This document shows positions 40,701-50,565 of a stretch of 64,000 bases of DNA, piece by piece; positions within the stretch are counted from its first letter, which is position 1, and every line of letters starts with the position of its first letter. The position numbers and the translations under genes were made by a program. The notes under the pieces are model-generated. The model did no database searches. It saw only the letters and a list, made by a program, of their open reading frames with translations, and was not told the origin of the DNA. The stretch is from Chlorocebus sabaeus (Eukaryota; Chordata; Mammalia; Primates; Cercopithecidae). The stretch covers positions 310,001 through 374,000 of the forward strand of contig NC_132931.1 of NCBI RefSeq assembly GCF_047675955.1. The letters are read 5' to 3'.

Positions 40701-41579
40701 ACTGCTTTAAATGTGTCCCAGAGATTCTGGTATGTTGTATCTTTGTTCTCATTGGTTTCAAAGAACATCTTTATTTCTGCCTTCATTTCGTTATGTGCCC
40801 AGTAGTCATTCAGGAGCAGGTTGTTCAGTTTCCATGTAGTTGAGCGGTTTTGATTGAGTTTCTTAGTCCTGAGTTCTAGTTTGATTGCACTGTGGTCTGA
40901 GAGACAGTTTGTTATAATTTCTGTTCTTGTACATTTGCTGAGGAGTGCTTTACTTCCAATTATGTGGTCAATTTTGGAGTAAGTACGATGTGGTGCTGGG
41001 AAGAATGTATATTCTGTTGATTTGGGGTGGAAAGTTCTATAGATGTCTATTAGGTCTGCTTGCTGCAGAGATGAGTTCAATTCCTGGATATCCTTGTTAA
41101 CTTTCTGTCTCGTTGATCTGTCTAATGTTGACAGTGGAGTGTTGAAGTCTCCCATTATGATTGTATGGGAGTCTAAGTCTCTTTGTAAGTCTCTAAGGAC
41201 TTGCTTTATGAATCTGGGTGTTCCTGTATTGGGTGCATATATATTTAGGATAGTTAGCTCTTTCTGTTGAATTGATCCCTTTACCATTATGTAATGGCCT
41301 TCTTTGTCTCTTTTGATCTTTGATGGTTTAAAGTCTGTTTTATCAGAGACTAGTATTGCAACCCCCGCTTTTTTTTGTTCTCCATTTGCTTGGTAAATCT
41401 TCTCCATCCCTTTATTTTGAGCCTATGTATGTCTCTGCGTGTGAGATAGGTCTCCTGAATACAGCAGACTGATGGGTCTGACTCTTTATCCAGTTTGCCA
41501 GTCTGTGTCTTGTAATTGGAGCATTTAGTCCATTTACATTTAAGGTTAAGATTGTTATGTGTGAACTTGATCCTGCCAT
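37754..41579 (-). pseudogene. L1-B ORF2p, frameshifted in the endonuclease domain
   Basis: The expected ATG is at 41579 and the stop at 37754. The 3826-bp span is 2 bp short of the normal frame. One base is missing in GAGTCAGACCC (near 41478), the same deletion as in L1-A. Another is missing in GGATGGAGAAGATT (near 41404). From the second lesion a 1217-codon frame (start 41407) runs to the normal stop and keeps most of the endonuclease (IYAPNTG, MGDFNTPL, LSDHSAI), the full RT (FADD motif near residue 644 of this frame) and the cysteine motif. The first catalytic asparagine and glutamate regions are outside it, so no complete endonuclease can be made. Confidence 0.93.
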
Positions 41580-41642
41580 TATGATATTAACTGGTTATTT
41601 TGCTCGTTAGTTGATGCAGTTTCTTCCTAGCCTTGATGGTCT

Positions 41643-42660
41643 TTACATTTTGGCATGCTTTTGCAATGGGTGGTACCGGTTGTTCCTTTCCATGTTTAGT
41701 GCTTCCTTCAGGGTCTCTTGTAAGGCAGGCCTAGTGGTGACAAAATCTCTAAGCATTTGCTTATCTGTAAAGGATTTTATTTCTCCTTCACTTATGAAAC
41801 TTAGTTTGGCTGGATATAAAATTCTGGGTTTAAAATTCTTTTCTTTAAGAATGTTGAATATTGGCCCCCACTCTCTTCTGGCTTGAAGAGTTTCTGCCGA
41901 GAGATCTGCTGTTAGTCTGATGGGCTTCCCTTTGTGGGTAACCCGACCTTTCTCTCTGGCTGCCCTTAAGATTTTTTCCTTCATTTCAACTTTGGTGAAT
42001 CTGGCAATTATGTGTCTTGGAGTTGCTCTTCTCGAGGAGTATCTTTGTGGCGTTCTCTGTATTTCCTGGATTTGAATGTTGGCCTGCCCTACTAGGTTGG
42101 GGAAGTTCTCCTGGATGATATCCTGAAGAGCGTGTTCCACCTTGGTTCCATTTTCCCCCTCACTTTCAGGCACCCCAATCAGACGTAGATTTGGTCTTTT
42201 TACATAATCCCATACTTCTTGCAGGCTTTGTTCATTTCTTTTTCTTCTTTTTTCTTTTGGTTTCTCTTCTCGCTTCATTTCATTCATTTGATCCTCCATC
42301 GCTGACATTCTTTCTTCCAGTTGATCGAGTCGGTTACTGAAGCTTGTGCATTTGTCACGTATTTCTCGTGTCATGGTTTTCATGTCTTTCATTTCGTTTA
42401 TGACCTTCTCTGCATTAATTACTCTAGCCATCAATTCTTCCACTTTTTTTTTCAAGATTTTTAGTTTCTTTGCACTGGGTACGTAATTCCTCCTTTAGCT
42501 CTGAGAAGTTTGATGGACTGAAGCCTTCTTCTCTCATCTCGTCAAAGTCATTCTCCGTCCAGCTTTGATCCGTTGCTGGCGATGAGCTGCGCTCCTTTGC
42601 CGGGGGAGATGCGCTCTTATTTTTTGAATTTCCAGCTTTTCTGCCCTGCTTTTTCCCCAT
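41643..42660 (-). pseudogene. L1-B ORF1p, one frameshift
   Basis: ATG at 42660, stop ending at 41643. The span of 1018 bp is 1 bp longer than the intact L1-C ORF1. The extra base is in an A-run (T-run 42444-42452 on the plus strand, nine against eight in L1-C), after about 70 codons. Codons 1-78 are open before the shift, and the remaining 270 codons are open in the other frame with intact coiled-coil, RRM (VWDYVKRPNLRLIGVPES) and C-terminal parts. No other stop is present. Confidence 0.93.
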
Positions 42661-43680
42661 CTTTGTGGTTTTATCTGTCTCTGGTCTTTGATGATGGTGA
42701 CGTACTGATGGGGTTTTGGTGTAGGTGTCCTTCCTGTTTGATAGTTTTCCTTCTAACAGTCAGGACCCTCAGTTGTAGGTCTTTTGGAGATTGCTTGAGG
42801 TCCACTCCAGACCCTGTTTCCCTGGGTATCAGCAGCAGAGGCTGCAGAAGATAGAATATTTCTGAACCGCGAGTGTACCTGTCTGATTCTTGCTTTGGAG
42901 GCTTCCTCTCAGGGGTGTACTCCACCCTGTGAGGTTTGGGGTGTCAGACTGCCCCTAGTGGGGGATGACTCCCAGTTAGGCTACTCAGGGGTCAGGGACC
43001 CACTTGAGCAGGCAGTCTGTCCCTTCTGAGATCTCAACCTCTGTGTTGGGAGATCCACTGCTCTCTTCAAAGCTGTCAGAGTCGTTTGCGTCTGCAGAGC
43101 TTTCTGCTGCTTTTGTTGTTGTTTAGCTGTGCCCTGTCCCCAGAGGTGGAGTCTAGAGAGACAGGCAGGTTTCCTTGAGCTGCTGTGAGCTCCACCCAGT
43201 TCGAGCTTCCCAGCGGCTTTGTTTACCTACTTAAGCCTCAGCAATGGCAGGCGCCCCTCCCCCAGCCTTGCTGCTGCCTTGCGGTTAGATCACAGACTGT
43301 TGTGCTAGCAATGAGGGAGGCTCCGTGGGTGTGGGACGCTCCCAGCCAGGTGTGGGATATAATCTCCTGGTGTGCCCGTTTGCTTAAAGCGCAGTATTGG
43401 GGTGAGGTTACCCGATTTTCCAGGTGTTGTGTGTCTCAGTTCCCCTGGCTAGGAAAAGGGATTCCCTTCCCCCTTGTGCTTCCCAGGAGAGGCGATGCCT
43501 TGCCCTGCTTCAGCTCTCGCTGATCGGGCTGCAGCAGCTGACCAGCACCAATTATCTGGCACTCCCTAGTGAGATGAACCCAGTACCTCAGTTGAAAATG
43601 CAGAAATCACCGGTCTTCTGTCGCTCGCGCTGGGAGTTGGAGACTGGAGCTGTTCCTATTCGGCCATCTTGCTCCTCCCC
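42661..43680 (-). promoter_or_regulatory. L1-B 5'UTR / internal promoter
   Basis: About 1.02 kb with the full 5' end. The splice-like sites used in L1-C are both present: the intron would run from 43586 (GT) down to 42842 (AG), 745 bp. The ORF0-type antisense start at 43244 stops after 14 codons (TAG at 43286-43288), although a 112-codon antisense frame (43185-43523) overlaps it. If the antisense promoter known in human L1 is kept, it would transcribe into the arm DNA at 43681 onward. That is inference. Confidence 0.75.
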
Positions 43681-44597
43681 TCTGTTTGGTTTCAATAGCA
43701 AGTGTAGTAGTAGAAATAATCTAAAGCCCGGCTTTGGGGACCTTCCTTTTTTAGGTCCTGAACTTCTGTAATTCATTCAGACATGACCCTTCATTGATAT
43801 GTTATTAAAGATACACTGTAGGGGAAGGGACTATGAGTCCGTTCATGTTCATATGAAAGAGTGAGACCATTGTCTCCAAAAAATAAAAAATACAAAAATG
43901 TTTCAATTAAAAAAAGTGTGATGGTCTTTGGCAATGTTTAAATAAAAAATAAGAGTATCTCTTTCAAATAAGCTGACACTTTCTGAACATATAATAACCA
44001 GGGTCACAGAATCACAGAGGCCAGTGAGATTAAAAAGTAACCCTGTGAACCCCGGTGACACATACACCACCAGGAAAATTTCCTGTTCCTGTCCCTCCAA
44101 CTAATCCACAGCAACATAATGTCAGCAAGTGCCTCCCCTACTTCCAGGCAGCCACAGGGAAAGGGGAGAGCAAAGAAATCATTCCCTATGTCACTGATAA
44201 GTGAGGCTCAATGGGAAACACGAGGCACAAGGGACATCCAAAGGTAGGTGACAATTTCAGTGTCTCCCTTTTGTCTTCCTGCTTTTTCTGCTATCTTCTG
44301 CTCTTCTGCTCTTTTCATGATAAGGAAGGAGGCAGCAATAGCATGTCTACTGTGAAAATGTGGGACTACTCATCAGGCATCATGGAACTTAATGGAGAAG
44401 TTTAGACAATCCTGGGAAGCTTTCAGACCTGGTCTCCTAACATGTACAACTAAGTTTTCTAAGGCTCTTGATCAGGCAGTAGACTGTGAACTCCCAGGAG
44501 TTCACACAGGTTTTCTAGGGTCTTCACACTGCTAAGCGCAATCATGGCAACTCCTTCATTTCCTTTTTAAACAAGTGTTTTCCCAATTATCCCTTTA
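43681..44597. other. Arm-side DNA without recognised gene
   Basis: This is the first non-satellite, non-L1 sequence. It is AT-rich and of mixed composition, with no long frame. The stretch GAGTGAGACCATTGTCTCC followed by an A-rich run at 43859-43903 resembles the 3' tail of a decayed Alu, but the body of an Alu is not visible. I see nothing else assignable. Confidence 0.6.
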
Positions 44598-44611
44598 AAA
44601 TTGGGCAGTTT

Positions 44612-44902
44612 AGGCTGGGCATGGTGACTCACCTGTAATCCCAGTACTTTGGGAGGCTGAGGCGGGTGGATCACTTGAGGTCAGGAGTTTGAGACCAGCC
44701 TGGCTGACAGGGTAAAACCCCATCTCTGCTTAAAAAAAAACAATAATTAGCTCGACGTGGTGGTGGACACCTGTAATCCCAGCTGCTCAGGAGGCTGAGG
44801 CATGAGAACCCCTTGAGCCTAGGAGGCAGAAGTTGCAGTGAGCCAAGATTGTTCCACTGTATTCCAGCCAGGGCGGCAGAGCAAGGCTCCATCTCAAAAA
44901 AG
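44612..44902 (+). mobile_element. Alu, full length
   Basis: Starts GGCTGGGCATGGTGACTCAC and ends in a short A-tail. Both arms are present. TSD AAATTGGGCAGTTT lies at 44598-44611 and 44903-44916. The conserved promoter box region and the middle A-run are recognisable. Confidence 0.95.
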
Positions 44903-45012
44903 AAATTGGGCAGTTTTGAGCCTCTGATATAGTAAGTGAGTGTGCACAACTATTAGTGGCGATGAGCTAATAAACATTAACTAGGCCATGGTGGTTTTTT
45001 GAAATTGTGATT

Positions 45013-45302
45013 GGCTGGGCAAGGTGGCTCATGCCTGAAATCCCAGCTCTTTGTGAGGCTGAGGTAAGTGGATCACGAAGTCAGGAGACCAAGACCAGCC
45101 TGGCCAACATGGTGAAACCTCATCTCTACTAGAAATACAAAATTAGCCGGGAATGATGGTGAGCGCTTGTAATCCCAGCTACCCAGGTGGCTGAAGCAGA
45201 ATGGTTGGAACCCATGAGGCAGAGGTTGCAGTGATCCCAGATCACACCACTACACTAGAGCCGGGGCAACAGAGTGAGACTCTGTCTCAAAAAAAAAAAA
45301 AA
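45013..45302 (+). mobile_element. Alu, full length
   Basis: Begins GGCTGGGCAAGGTGGCTCAT; the second arm begins near AATTAGCCGGGAATG. The A-tail is at about 45289-45302. No clear TSD was found. Confidence 0.93.
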
Positions 45303-45545
45303 GGAAAAACTGATAAAACATGTGGGCCCCTAAAATTTGAATGTTATAGGCAAGACTGGGTTAAAATATGTTTAAAACACATCTTCTAACAATATGCTAA
45401 AAAAATCTTTGAGGGGCGTGGAAGATCAAGACGGTGGTCCTCCTTCCCTGTTCCCTTTACAGTTTGATTTCATCCTTGGCTTTTCATGACAGACTTTTGT
45501 AAAGAGGGGAGATTTGCATATAGGTCTAGGATTACTATAGGTTTC
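45303..45545. other. Short unique spacer
   Basis: Unassigned sequence between two Alus in opposite orientation. No open frame or recognisable repeat. Confidence 0.5.
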
Positions 45546-45840
45546 TGTTTGTTTGTTGAGATAGAGTCTCACTCTATCGCCCAGGCTGGAATGCAGTGGT
45601 GCTATGTTGGCTCACTGTAACCTCCACCTCCTAGGCTTAAGTGATTCTCCTGCCTCAGCTTCCAAAGTAGCTGAGATTACAGGCGCCCGCCACCAAGCAC
45701 AGCTAATTTATGTATTTTTTGTAGAGATGGGTTTTCACCATGTTGACCAGGCTAGTCTTGAACCCCTGACCCCAAGTGGTCCGCCTGCCTCGGCCTCCCA
45801 AAGTGCTGGGATTACAAGCATGAGCCACTGCACCAGGCCT
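45546..45840 (-). mobile_element. Alu, reverse orientation
   Basis: The T-rich head at 45543-45556 is followed by GAGATAGAGTCTCACTC; the element ends at GAGCCACTGCACCAGGCC. Both arms are present and moderately diverged. Confidence 0.93.
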
Positions 45841-45883
45841 GGGTTACAACTATTTTAAGACCACTTTCAGCACAAGTTCTTCT

Positions 45884-46180
45884 ATTTATTCACTTATTTT
45901 TCAGATGGAGGCACTCTGTCACCCAGGCTGGAATGCAATGGTACAATCTCAGCTCAATGTGACCTCTGCCTCCCAGGTTCAAGTGATTCTCCTGCCTCAG
46001 CCTCCTGAGCAGTTGGAACTATGGGCACCCGCCATGACGCCGGCTAATTTTTTGTATTTTTAGTAGATACTGGGTTTCACCATGTTGGCCAGGCTGGTCT
46101 CGAACTCCTGACCTCAGGTGATCCACCCGCCTCAGCCTCCCAAAGTGCTGGGATTACAGGCATGAGCCACCGTGTCTGGC
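45884..46180 (-). mobile_element. Alu, reverse orientation
   Basis: Runs from a T-rich head (ATTTATTCACTTATTTTTC) to CACCGTGTCTGGCC. An imperfect TSD, CACAAGTTCTTCT at 45871-45883 and CACAAGTGCTTTT at 46181-46193, suggests some age. Confidence 0.92.
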
Positions 46181-46193
46181 CACAAGTGCTTTT

Positions 46194-46553
46194 CTTTAAA
46201 TACTTCTGTGGTTCCCCTTCCCCAGGCAAAAAGGGAAAAAAAAAAAAGGAAAGGGGAAGCTATTCTTCAGGGCCAGTAAGAGGTTTATCTAGCTTTGTGG
46301 TGTAAAAGAACCCATAATATTTACTAAATTTAATCTTTAACAATATTTAATAGATTTAATAAATTTATTAATAATAAATGTTTATTGATATTTAACAATA
46401 CTTAACGGATTTTTAAAATTTACTAATATTTAACAATACTTACTAACATTAATCCATTGTCTAACACTTGCGTCCGAGAATTATTGCTCTAACAAAACAC
46501 CAAGGACAACTAGGCCTTCCTACCTCCCTGTAGCCTCAACTAGATAGATGCAA
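46194..46553. other. AT-rich low-complexity DNA
   Basis: Contains a G-poor stretch at 46315-46455 with irregular repeats of AATATTTAACAATACTTA-like units. No gene is visible. Confidence 0.65.
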
Positions 46554-47146
46554 ACATGTTGGCTCATGCCTGTAATCCCAGCACTTTGTTTGTTTGTTTT
46601 TTTGAGCTGGAGTCTCAATCTGTCGCCCAGACTGGAGTGCAGTGGCATGATCCCGGCTCACTGCAACCTCTACCTCCTGGGTTCAAGTGATTCACCTGCT
46701 TTAACCTCCTGAGTAGCTGGGACTACAGGAGTTTGCCACCATGCCTGGCTAATTTTTTGTATTTTTAGTACAGATGAGGTTTCACCGTGTTGCCCAGGCT
46801 GGTGTCGAACTCCAGAGCTCTGGCGATCTGCCTGCCCCAGCCTCCCAAAGTGCTGGCATTACACGCTCAACAATGCCCAGCAATTCCAGCACTTTGTAAA
46901 GCTAAGGTGAGAAGATCAGTTGAGCTCAGGAATTTGAGACTACCCCGGGCAACATAGGGAAAAACTGTCTCTACAAAAATTAAAAAATTAGCTGGGCTTT
47001 GTGGCATGTACCTGTGATCCCACTTACTTGGGAGGCTGAGGTGGGAGGATTACTTGAGCCTAGAAGGTTGAGGCTGCAGGGAGCTATGATTGTGCCATTG
47101 GAATCCAGCCCAAACAACAGCAGGAGACCTTGTCTCTTAAAAAATA
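46554..47146 (+). mobile_element. Alu split by another Alu
   Basis: The 5' part (GTTGGCTCATGCCTGTAATC) at 46558-46588 continues at 46886-47146 after an inserted reverse Alu. The duplicated target CCAGCACTTTG (46578-46588 and 46886-46896) lies in this host Alu. The host is diverged (CTAAGGTGAGAAGATCAG), consistent with an old subfamily. Confidence 0.88.
46589..46885 (-). mobile_element. Alu inserted inside the older Alu
   Basis: A reverse-orientation Alu with a (TTTG)-type head, TTTGTTTGTTTTTTTGAGC, ending near ACAATGCCCAGCAATT. It is flanked by the 11-bp duplication of the host Alu's own CCAGCACTTTG, which proves the order of events. Confidence 0.9.
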
Positions 47147-47911
47147 AAAAGATAAATGCAAACATGAATCACCTACAGAGTTAAAAAGCCACAAATATTC
47201 CAATGTTAGCAGGGAGCCTAGGATGGAAGAAGCCTCCACAGCTGCCCCCGTCAACCCAACTAAGAGAAAGAGGTTGGCGGTCAGAGGAACAGGTAAGGCA
47301 AGCCTTCATTTGAGCCCATCAGCTTCTGCAGAAAAAATATTCCATGATCATGGGATGACCTGACTGACTGATGCAAACTGTCCACACAGCTAGTCGACCT
47401 TTGCCTCTCCTCTCTAGATCCAAAATGTATTGGAAATGAATGCCATATGAGATCTATCCCCATCCTCCTTATCACATACCCTTTCTAGGAGAGCCCACAC
47501 TAGCTGATGACTCTGGAATTCTGGTTACATCAATCTAGATATCATGCCACTGAGCTCTGTCTTTCCAACTACCTTTTAGACATCTCTATCTGGATGCCCT
47601 GAGCATCCTATGTCCAAAGATTAATCAGTTAATGAGACTGCCATGCACCAAGATACCTGAACCAGAAACCTGAAGGGCATCCTACAGTCCTCCTTCTGCC
47701 CTCCTCCTATTTCTATTCACTGTGTCAACAATAAGCTGTCCTGATATTTTACCTCCTAAATATCTCTCAAAACCCCACTTCTGCTTTGTATTCACTGGCA
47801 CACCCCATTCAGCATCTCATCACTCATTCAACAATATTTAATGAGTATGAAGCATAGCTAGGTGTTTTAAAACAGAATAAAACCAGTGTGATCTTTGTTT
47901 TCTGATGGCTC
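47147..47911. other. Spacer with probable ancient repeat remnant
   Basis: 47147-47500 has no recognisable element. From about 47530 to 47790, phrases such as CCAACTACCTTTTAGACATC and ATTTTACCTCCTAAATATC resemble an ancient mammalian LINE-type repeat that also seems present at 49131-49200 and 55708 onward. The match is from memory and weak. No gene is visible. Confidence 0.4.
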
Positions 47912-47920
47912 AACATCTAG

Positions 47921-48282
47921 GTTTTTTTTTTTTCTTTTCTTTTCTTTTCTTTTCTTTTCTTTTCTTTTCTTTTCTTTTCTTTTCTTTTCTTTTCTTTTCC
48001 TGAGACGGAGTCTTGCTGTGTTGCCAAGGCTGGAGTACAGCAGCATGATCTCAGCTCACTGCAACTTTTGCCTTCCAGATTCAAGCAATTCTCCTGCCTC
48101 AGCCTCCCAAGTAGCTGGGATTAGAGGTGCACACCACCACGCCCAGCTAATTTTTCTATTTTTAGTAGAGACGGGATTTCACCATGTTGGCCAGGCTGGC
48201 CTCAAACTTCTGACCTTGTCATCCACCAACCTCAGCCTCCCAAAAGTGCTAGGAGTTCATGCATAAGCCACCACAGCCAGCC
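47921..48282 (-). mobile_element. Alu with expanded pyrimidine tail
   Basis: A reverse Alu from the T-rich head to CCACCACAGCCAGCC. TSD AACATCTAG lies at 47912-47920 and 48283-48291. The tail has become a TTTTC microsatellite, which lengthens the element to about 360 bp. Confidence 0.95.
47933..47999 (+). repeat. (TTTTC)n microsatellite
   Basis: About 13 pure pentamer units that grew from the poly-A tail of the reverse Alu. It is likely length-polymorphic. Confidence 0.95.
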
Positions 48283-48399
48283 AACATCTAGTTATTTCTT
48301 ATCTGAACTATTCAGGTTATAATCTTGACTCTTACCATTCATTCCCTAAACAATACCCAGAGTGTCTCCTTCTCAAAACTTAAATTAGATCATTTAATT

Positions 48400-48621
48400 C
48401 AGGGATCAGTAAACTTTTTCTACAAAAACCAGATAGTGAATATTTTAGGCTTCTGGGCCATATGTTCTCTGTTGAAACTACTCAACTCTGCTCTTTTAAC
48501 ATTAAAAACAGCCATGGACAAAATGTAAACCCATGGGTGAGACTGTGTTCCAATATGGTTTATTCATTAAAATAGGCAGCAGGCCAGATTTGACCCATGG
48601 GCCATGGTTTGCCAACCCCTG
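48400..48621. mobile_element. Non-autonomous hAT-type DNA transposon remnant
   Basis: A 222-bp element with inverted ends: CAGGGATCAGTAAACTT at the left and GGTTTGCCAACCCCTG at the right. It is flanked by 8-bp sequences ATTTAATT and ATTTCATC (6 of 8 match), as expected for a hAT target duplication. The interior (AATATTTTAGGCTTCTGGGC, GTTCCAATATGG) matches a MER-type mammalian family that I recognise but will not name exactly. It is old and fixed in mammals, not specific to this locus. Confidence 0.8.
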
Positions 48622-48639
48622 ATTTCATCGCAATGCTTC

Positions 48640-49130
48640 TTACTCTATTGGGATTCATCCAGGCTCCACTATGCTCCAGCCATCCTGACCATCTTTATGG
48701 TGCTTAAACACTATGCCAAGTCCGTTAACATCTCAGGTCCCTGCCTTTGACGTTCTACCCAGCAGGATCTACCCAGCAGGATCTAGACCAGATCTTGACC
48801 AGATCTTCTTCGAGTTACCTCAGCTCAAATGTCACCTCCTCAGAGAGGTCTTCACTACCCACCCCAATAGGTCAGTACCCATTCCAATGTCAAAACATTC
48901 TAACTCCCATAGCTCTATTCATTTTCTTCAAATTACTTATCACCATCTGAAAAAAAATATCATTTGTTGCATGTACATAGCCTGCTTTCCCACCAGCACA
49001 CCACCACTAGAATGGAAGCTCCCTGGGAACAGAGACTGACTTACTCATTCTCCCTTAGTTCCCAGGACCTAGATATGTGCCTGGCACTTAGCAGGGGCTC
49101 AAAAAATATCTGTTATCTGAACTGTTATTG
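48640..49130 (+). mobile_element. LINE L2 3' end remnant
   Basis: Phrases CAGCTCAAATGTCACCTCC, TCAGAGAGGTCTTCACTAC, AGAATGGAAGCTCCCTGG and GTGCCTGGCACTTAGCAGG match the L2 3' region as I know it. A small tandem repeat (CTACCCAGCAGGAT twice, GACCAGATCTT twice) lies at 48757-48806. The element is strongly diverged, and its overlapping open frames are not coding. Confidence 0.7.
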
Positions 49131-49200
49131 CTTCTAGTCTCACTCCCTTCAACTCACTGGTATCTTCACTACCACTAGTCATCTTTCAAAAATACAAATG

Positions 49201-49485
49201 GGGGGGGCGGAGCAAGATGGCCGAATAGGAACAGCTCCAGTCTCCAACTCCCAGCGCGAGCGACACAGAAGACCGGCGATTTCTGCATTTTCAACTGAGC
49301 CTCTGCTGCTGATACCCAGGCAAACAGGGTCTGGAGTGGACCTCAAGCAATCTCCTACAGCTACAACCTACAGCTGAGGATCCTGACTGTTAGAAGGAAA
49401 GCTATCAAACAGGAAGGACACCTACACCAAAACCCCATCAGTACATCACCATCATCAAAGACCAGAGGCAGATAAAACCACAAAG
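49201..49485 (+). promoter_or_regulatory. L1-C 5'UTR with internal block removed
   Basis: The first 99 bases, including the AAGATGGCC motif, end in TTTTCAACTGAG. They join directly to CCTCTGCTGCTGATACCC at 49300. In L1-A the same two pieces are separated by 743 bp starting GTACTGGG and ending TATCTTCTGCAG. The removed part includes most of the sense promoter, the antisense promoter region and the ORF0 start, so transcription from this copy should be weak. That expectation comes from human L1 and was not measured here. Confidence 0.9.
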
Positions 49486-50502
49486 ATGGGGAAAAAGCAG
49501 GGCAGAAAAGCTGGAAATTCAAAAAATAAGAGCGCATCTCCCCCGGCAAAGGAGCGCAGCTCATCGCCAGCAACGGATCAAAGCTGGACGGAGAATGACT
49601 TCGACGAGATGAGAGAAGAAGGCTTCAGTCCATCAAATTTCTCAGAGCTAAAGGAGGAATTACGTACCCAGCGCAAAGAAACTAAAAATCTTGAAAAAAA
49701 AGTGGAAGAATTGATGGCTAGAGTAATTAATGCAGAGAAGCTCACAAACGAAATGAAAGAGACGAAAACCATGGCACGAGAAATACGTGACAAATGCACA
49801 AGCTTCAGTAACCGTCTCGATCAACTGGAAGAAAGAATGTCAGCGATGGAGGATCAAATGAATGAAATGAAGCGAGAAGAGAAACCAAAAGAAAAAAGAA
49901 GAAAAAGAAATGAACAAAGCCTGCAAGAAGTATGGGATTATGTAAAAAGACCAAATCTACGTCTGATTGGGGTGCCTGAAAGTGAGGGGGAAAATGGAAC
50001 CAAGTTGGAAAACACTCTTCAGGATATCATCCAGGAGAACTTCCCGAACCTAGTAGGGCAGGCCAACATTCAAATCCAGGAAATACAGAGAACGCCACAA
50101 AGATACTCCTCGAGAAGAGCAACTCCAAGACACATAATTGCCAGATTCACCAAAGTTGAAATGAAGGAAAAAATCTTAAGGGCAGCCAGAGAGAAAGGTC
50201 GGGTTACCCACAAAGGGAAGCCCATCAGACTAACAGCAGATCTCTCGGCAGAAACTCTTCAAGCCAGAAGAGAGTGGGGGCCAATATTCAACATTCTTAA
50301 AGAAAAGAATTTTAAACCCAGAATTTTATATCCAGCCAAACTAAGTTTCATAAGTGAAGGAGAAATAAAATCCTTTACAGATAAGCAAATGCTTAGAGAT
50401 TTTGTCACCACTAGGCCTGCCTTACAAGAGACCCTGAAGGAAGCACTAAACATGGAAAGGAACAACCGGTACCACCCATTGCAAAAACATGCCAAATTGT
50501 AA
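49486..50502 (+). CDS. L1-C ORF1p, intact
   Basis: 338 codons, the normal primate length. ORF1p is an RNA-binding, nucleic-acid-chaperone protein that forms trimers on L1 RNA in cytoplasmic RNPs. A basic N-terminus (MGKKQGRKAG) is followed by a coiled coil at about residues 50-150 rich in K and E (RLDQLEERMSAMEDQMNEMK), an RRM at about 157-252 (LRLIGVPESEGENG, PRHIIARFTKVEMKEK) and a C-terminal domain (RLTADLSAETLQARREWG). ORF2 starts 63 bp downstream, the usual L1 spacing. The segment EEGFSPSNFSELKEELRTQ differs from the human protein that I recall, as expected of the fast-evolving coiled coil. Confidence 0.95.
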   Translation: MGKKQGRKAGNSKNKSASPPAKERSSSPATDQSWTENDFDEMREEGFSPSNFSELKEELRTQRKETKNLEKKVEELMARVINAEKLTNEMKETKTMAREIRDKCTSFSNRLDQLEERMSAMEDQMNEMKREEKPKEKRRKRNEQSLQEVWDYVKRPNLRLIGVPESEGENGTKLENTLQDIIQENFPNLVGQANIQIQEIQRTPQRYSSRRATPRHIIARFTKVEMKEKILRAAREKGRVTHKGKPIRLTADLSAETLQARREWGPIFNILKEKNFKPRILYPAKLSFISEGEIKSFTDKQMLRDFVTTRPALQETLKEALNMERNNRYHPLQKHAKL

Positions 50503-50565
50503 AGACCATCAAGGCTAGGAAGAAACTGCATCAACTAACGAGCAAAATAACCAGTTAATATCATC

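Larger units (their letters stand above)
37526..43680 (-). mobile_element. L1-B: full-length L1PA-type LINE at the satellite edge
   Basis: A 6.15-kb LINE-1 on the minus strand. Its poly-A end is the T-run at 37526-37537 and its 5' end is at 43680 (GGGGAGGAGCAAG on the minus strand), so it is full length. The left flank is alpha satellite cut in mid-monomer. The right flank (TCTGTTTGGTTTCAATAGC) is not satellite, and I find no TSD. The element therefore marks the satellite/arm boundary. ORF1 has one frameshift and ORF2 two 1-bp deletions near its start; most of ORF2 is open. Confidence 0.95.

Noticed and set aside
43857..43903. An Alu at the satellite border
   Set aside because: Only a tail-like GAGTGAGACC...TCTCC plus A-rich run is seen; the rest does not match Alu well enough to call.
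47895..48266. A 123-codon open frame with FLFFSFLFFS repeats
   Set aside because: It is the TTTTC microsatellite plus an antisense Alu.
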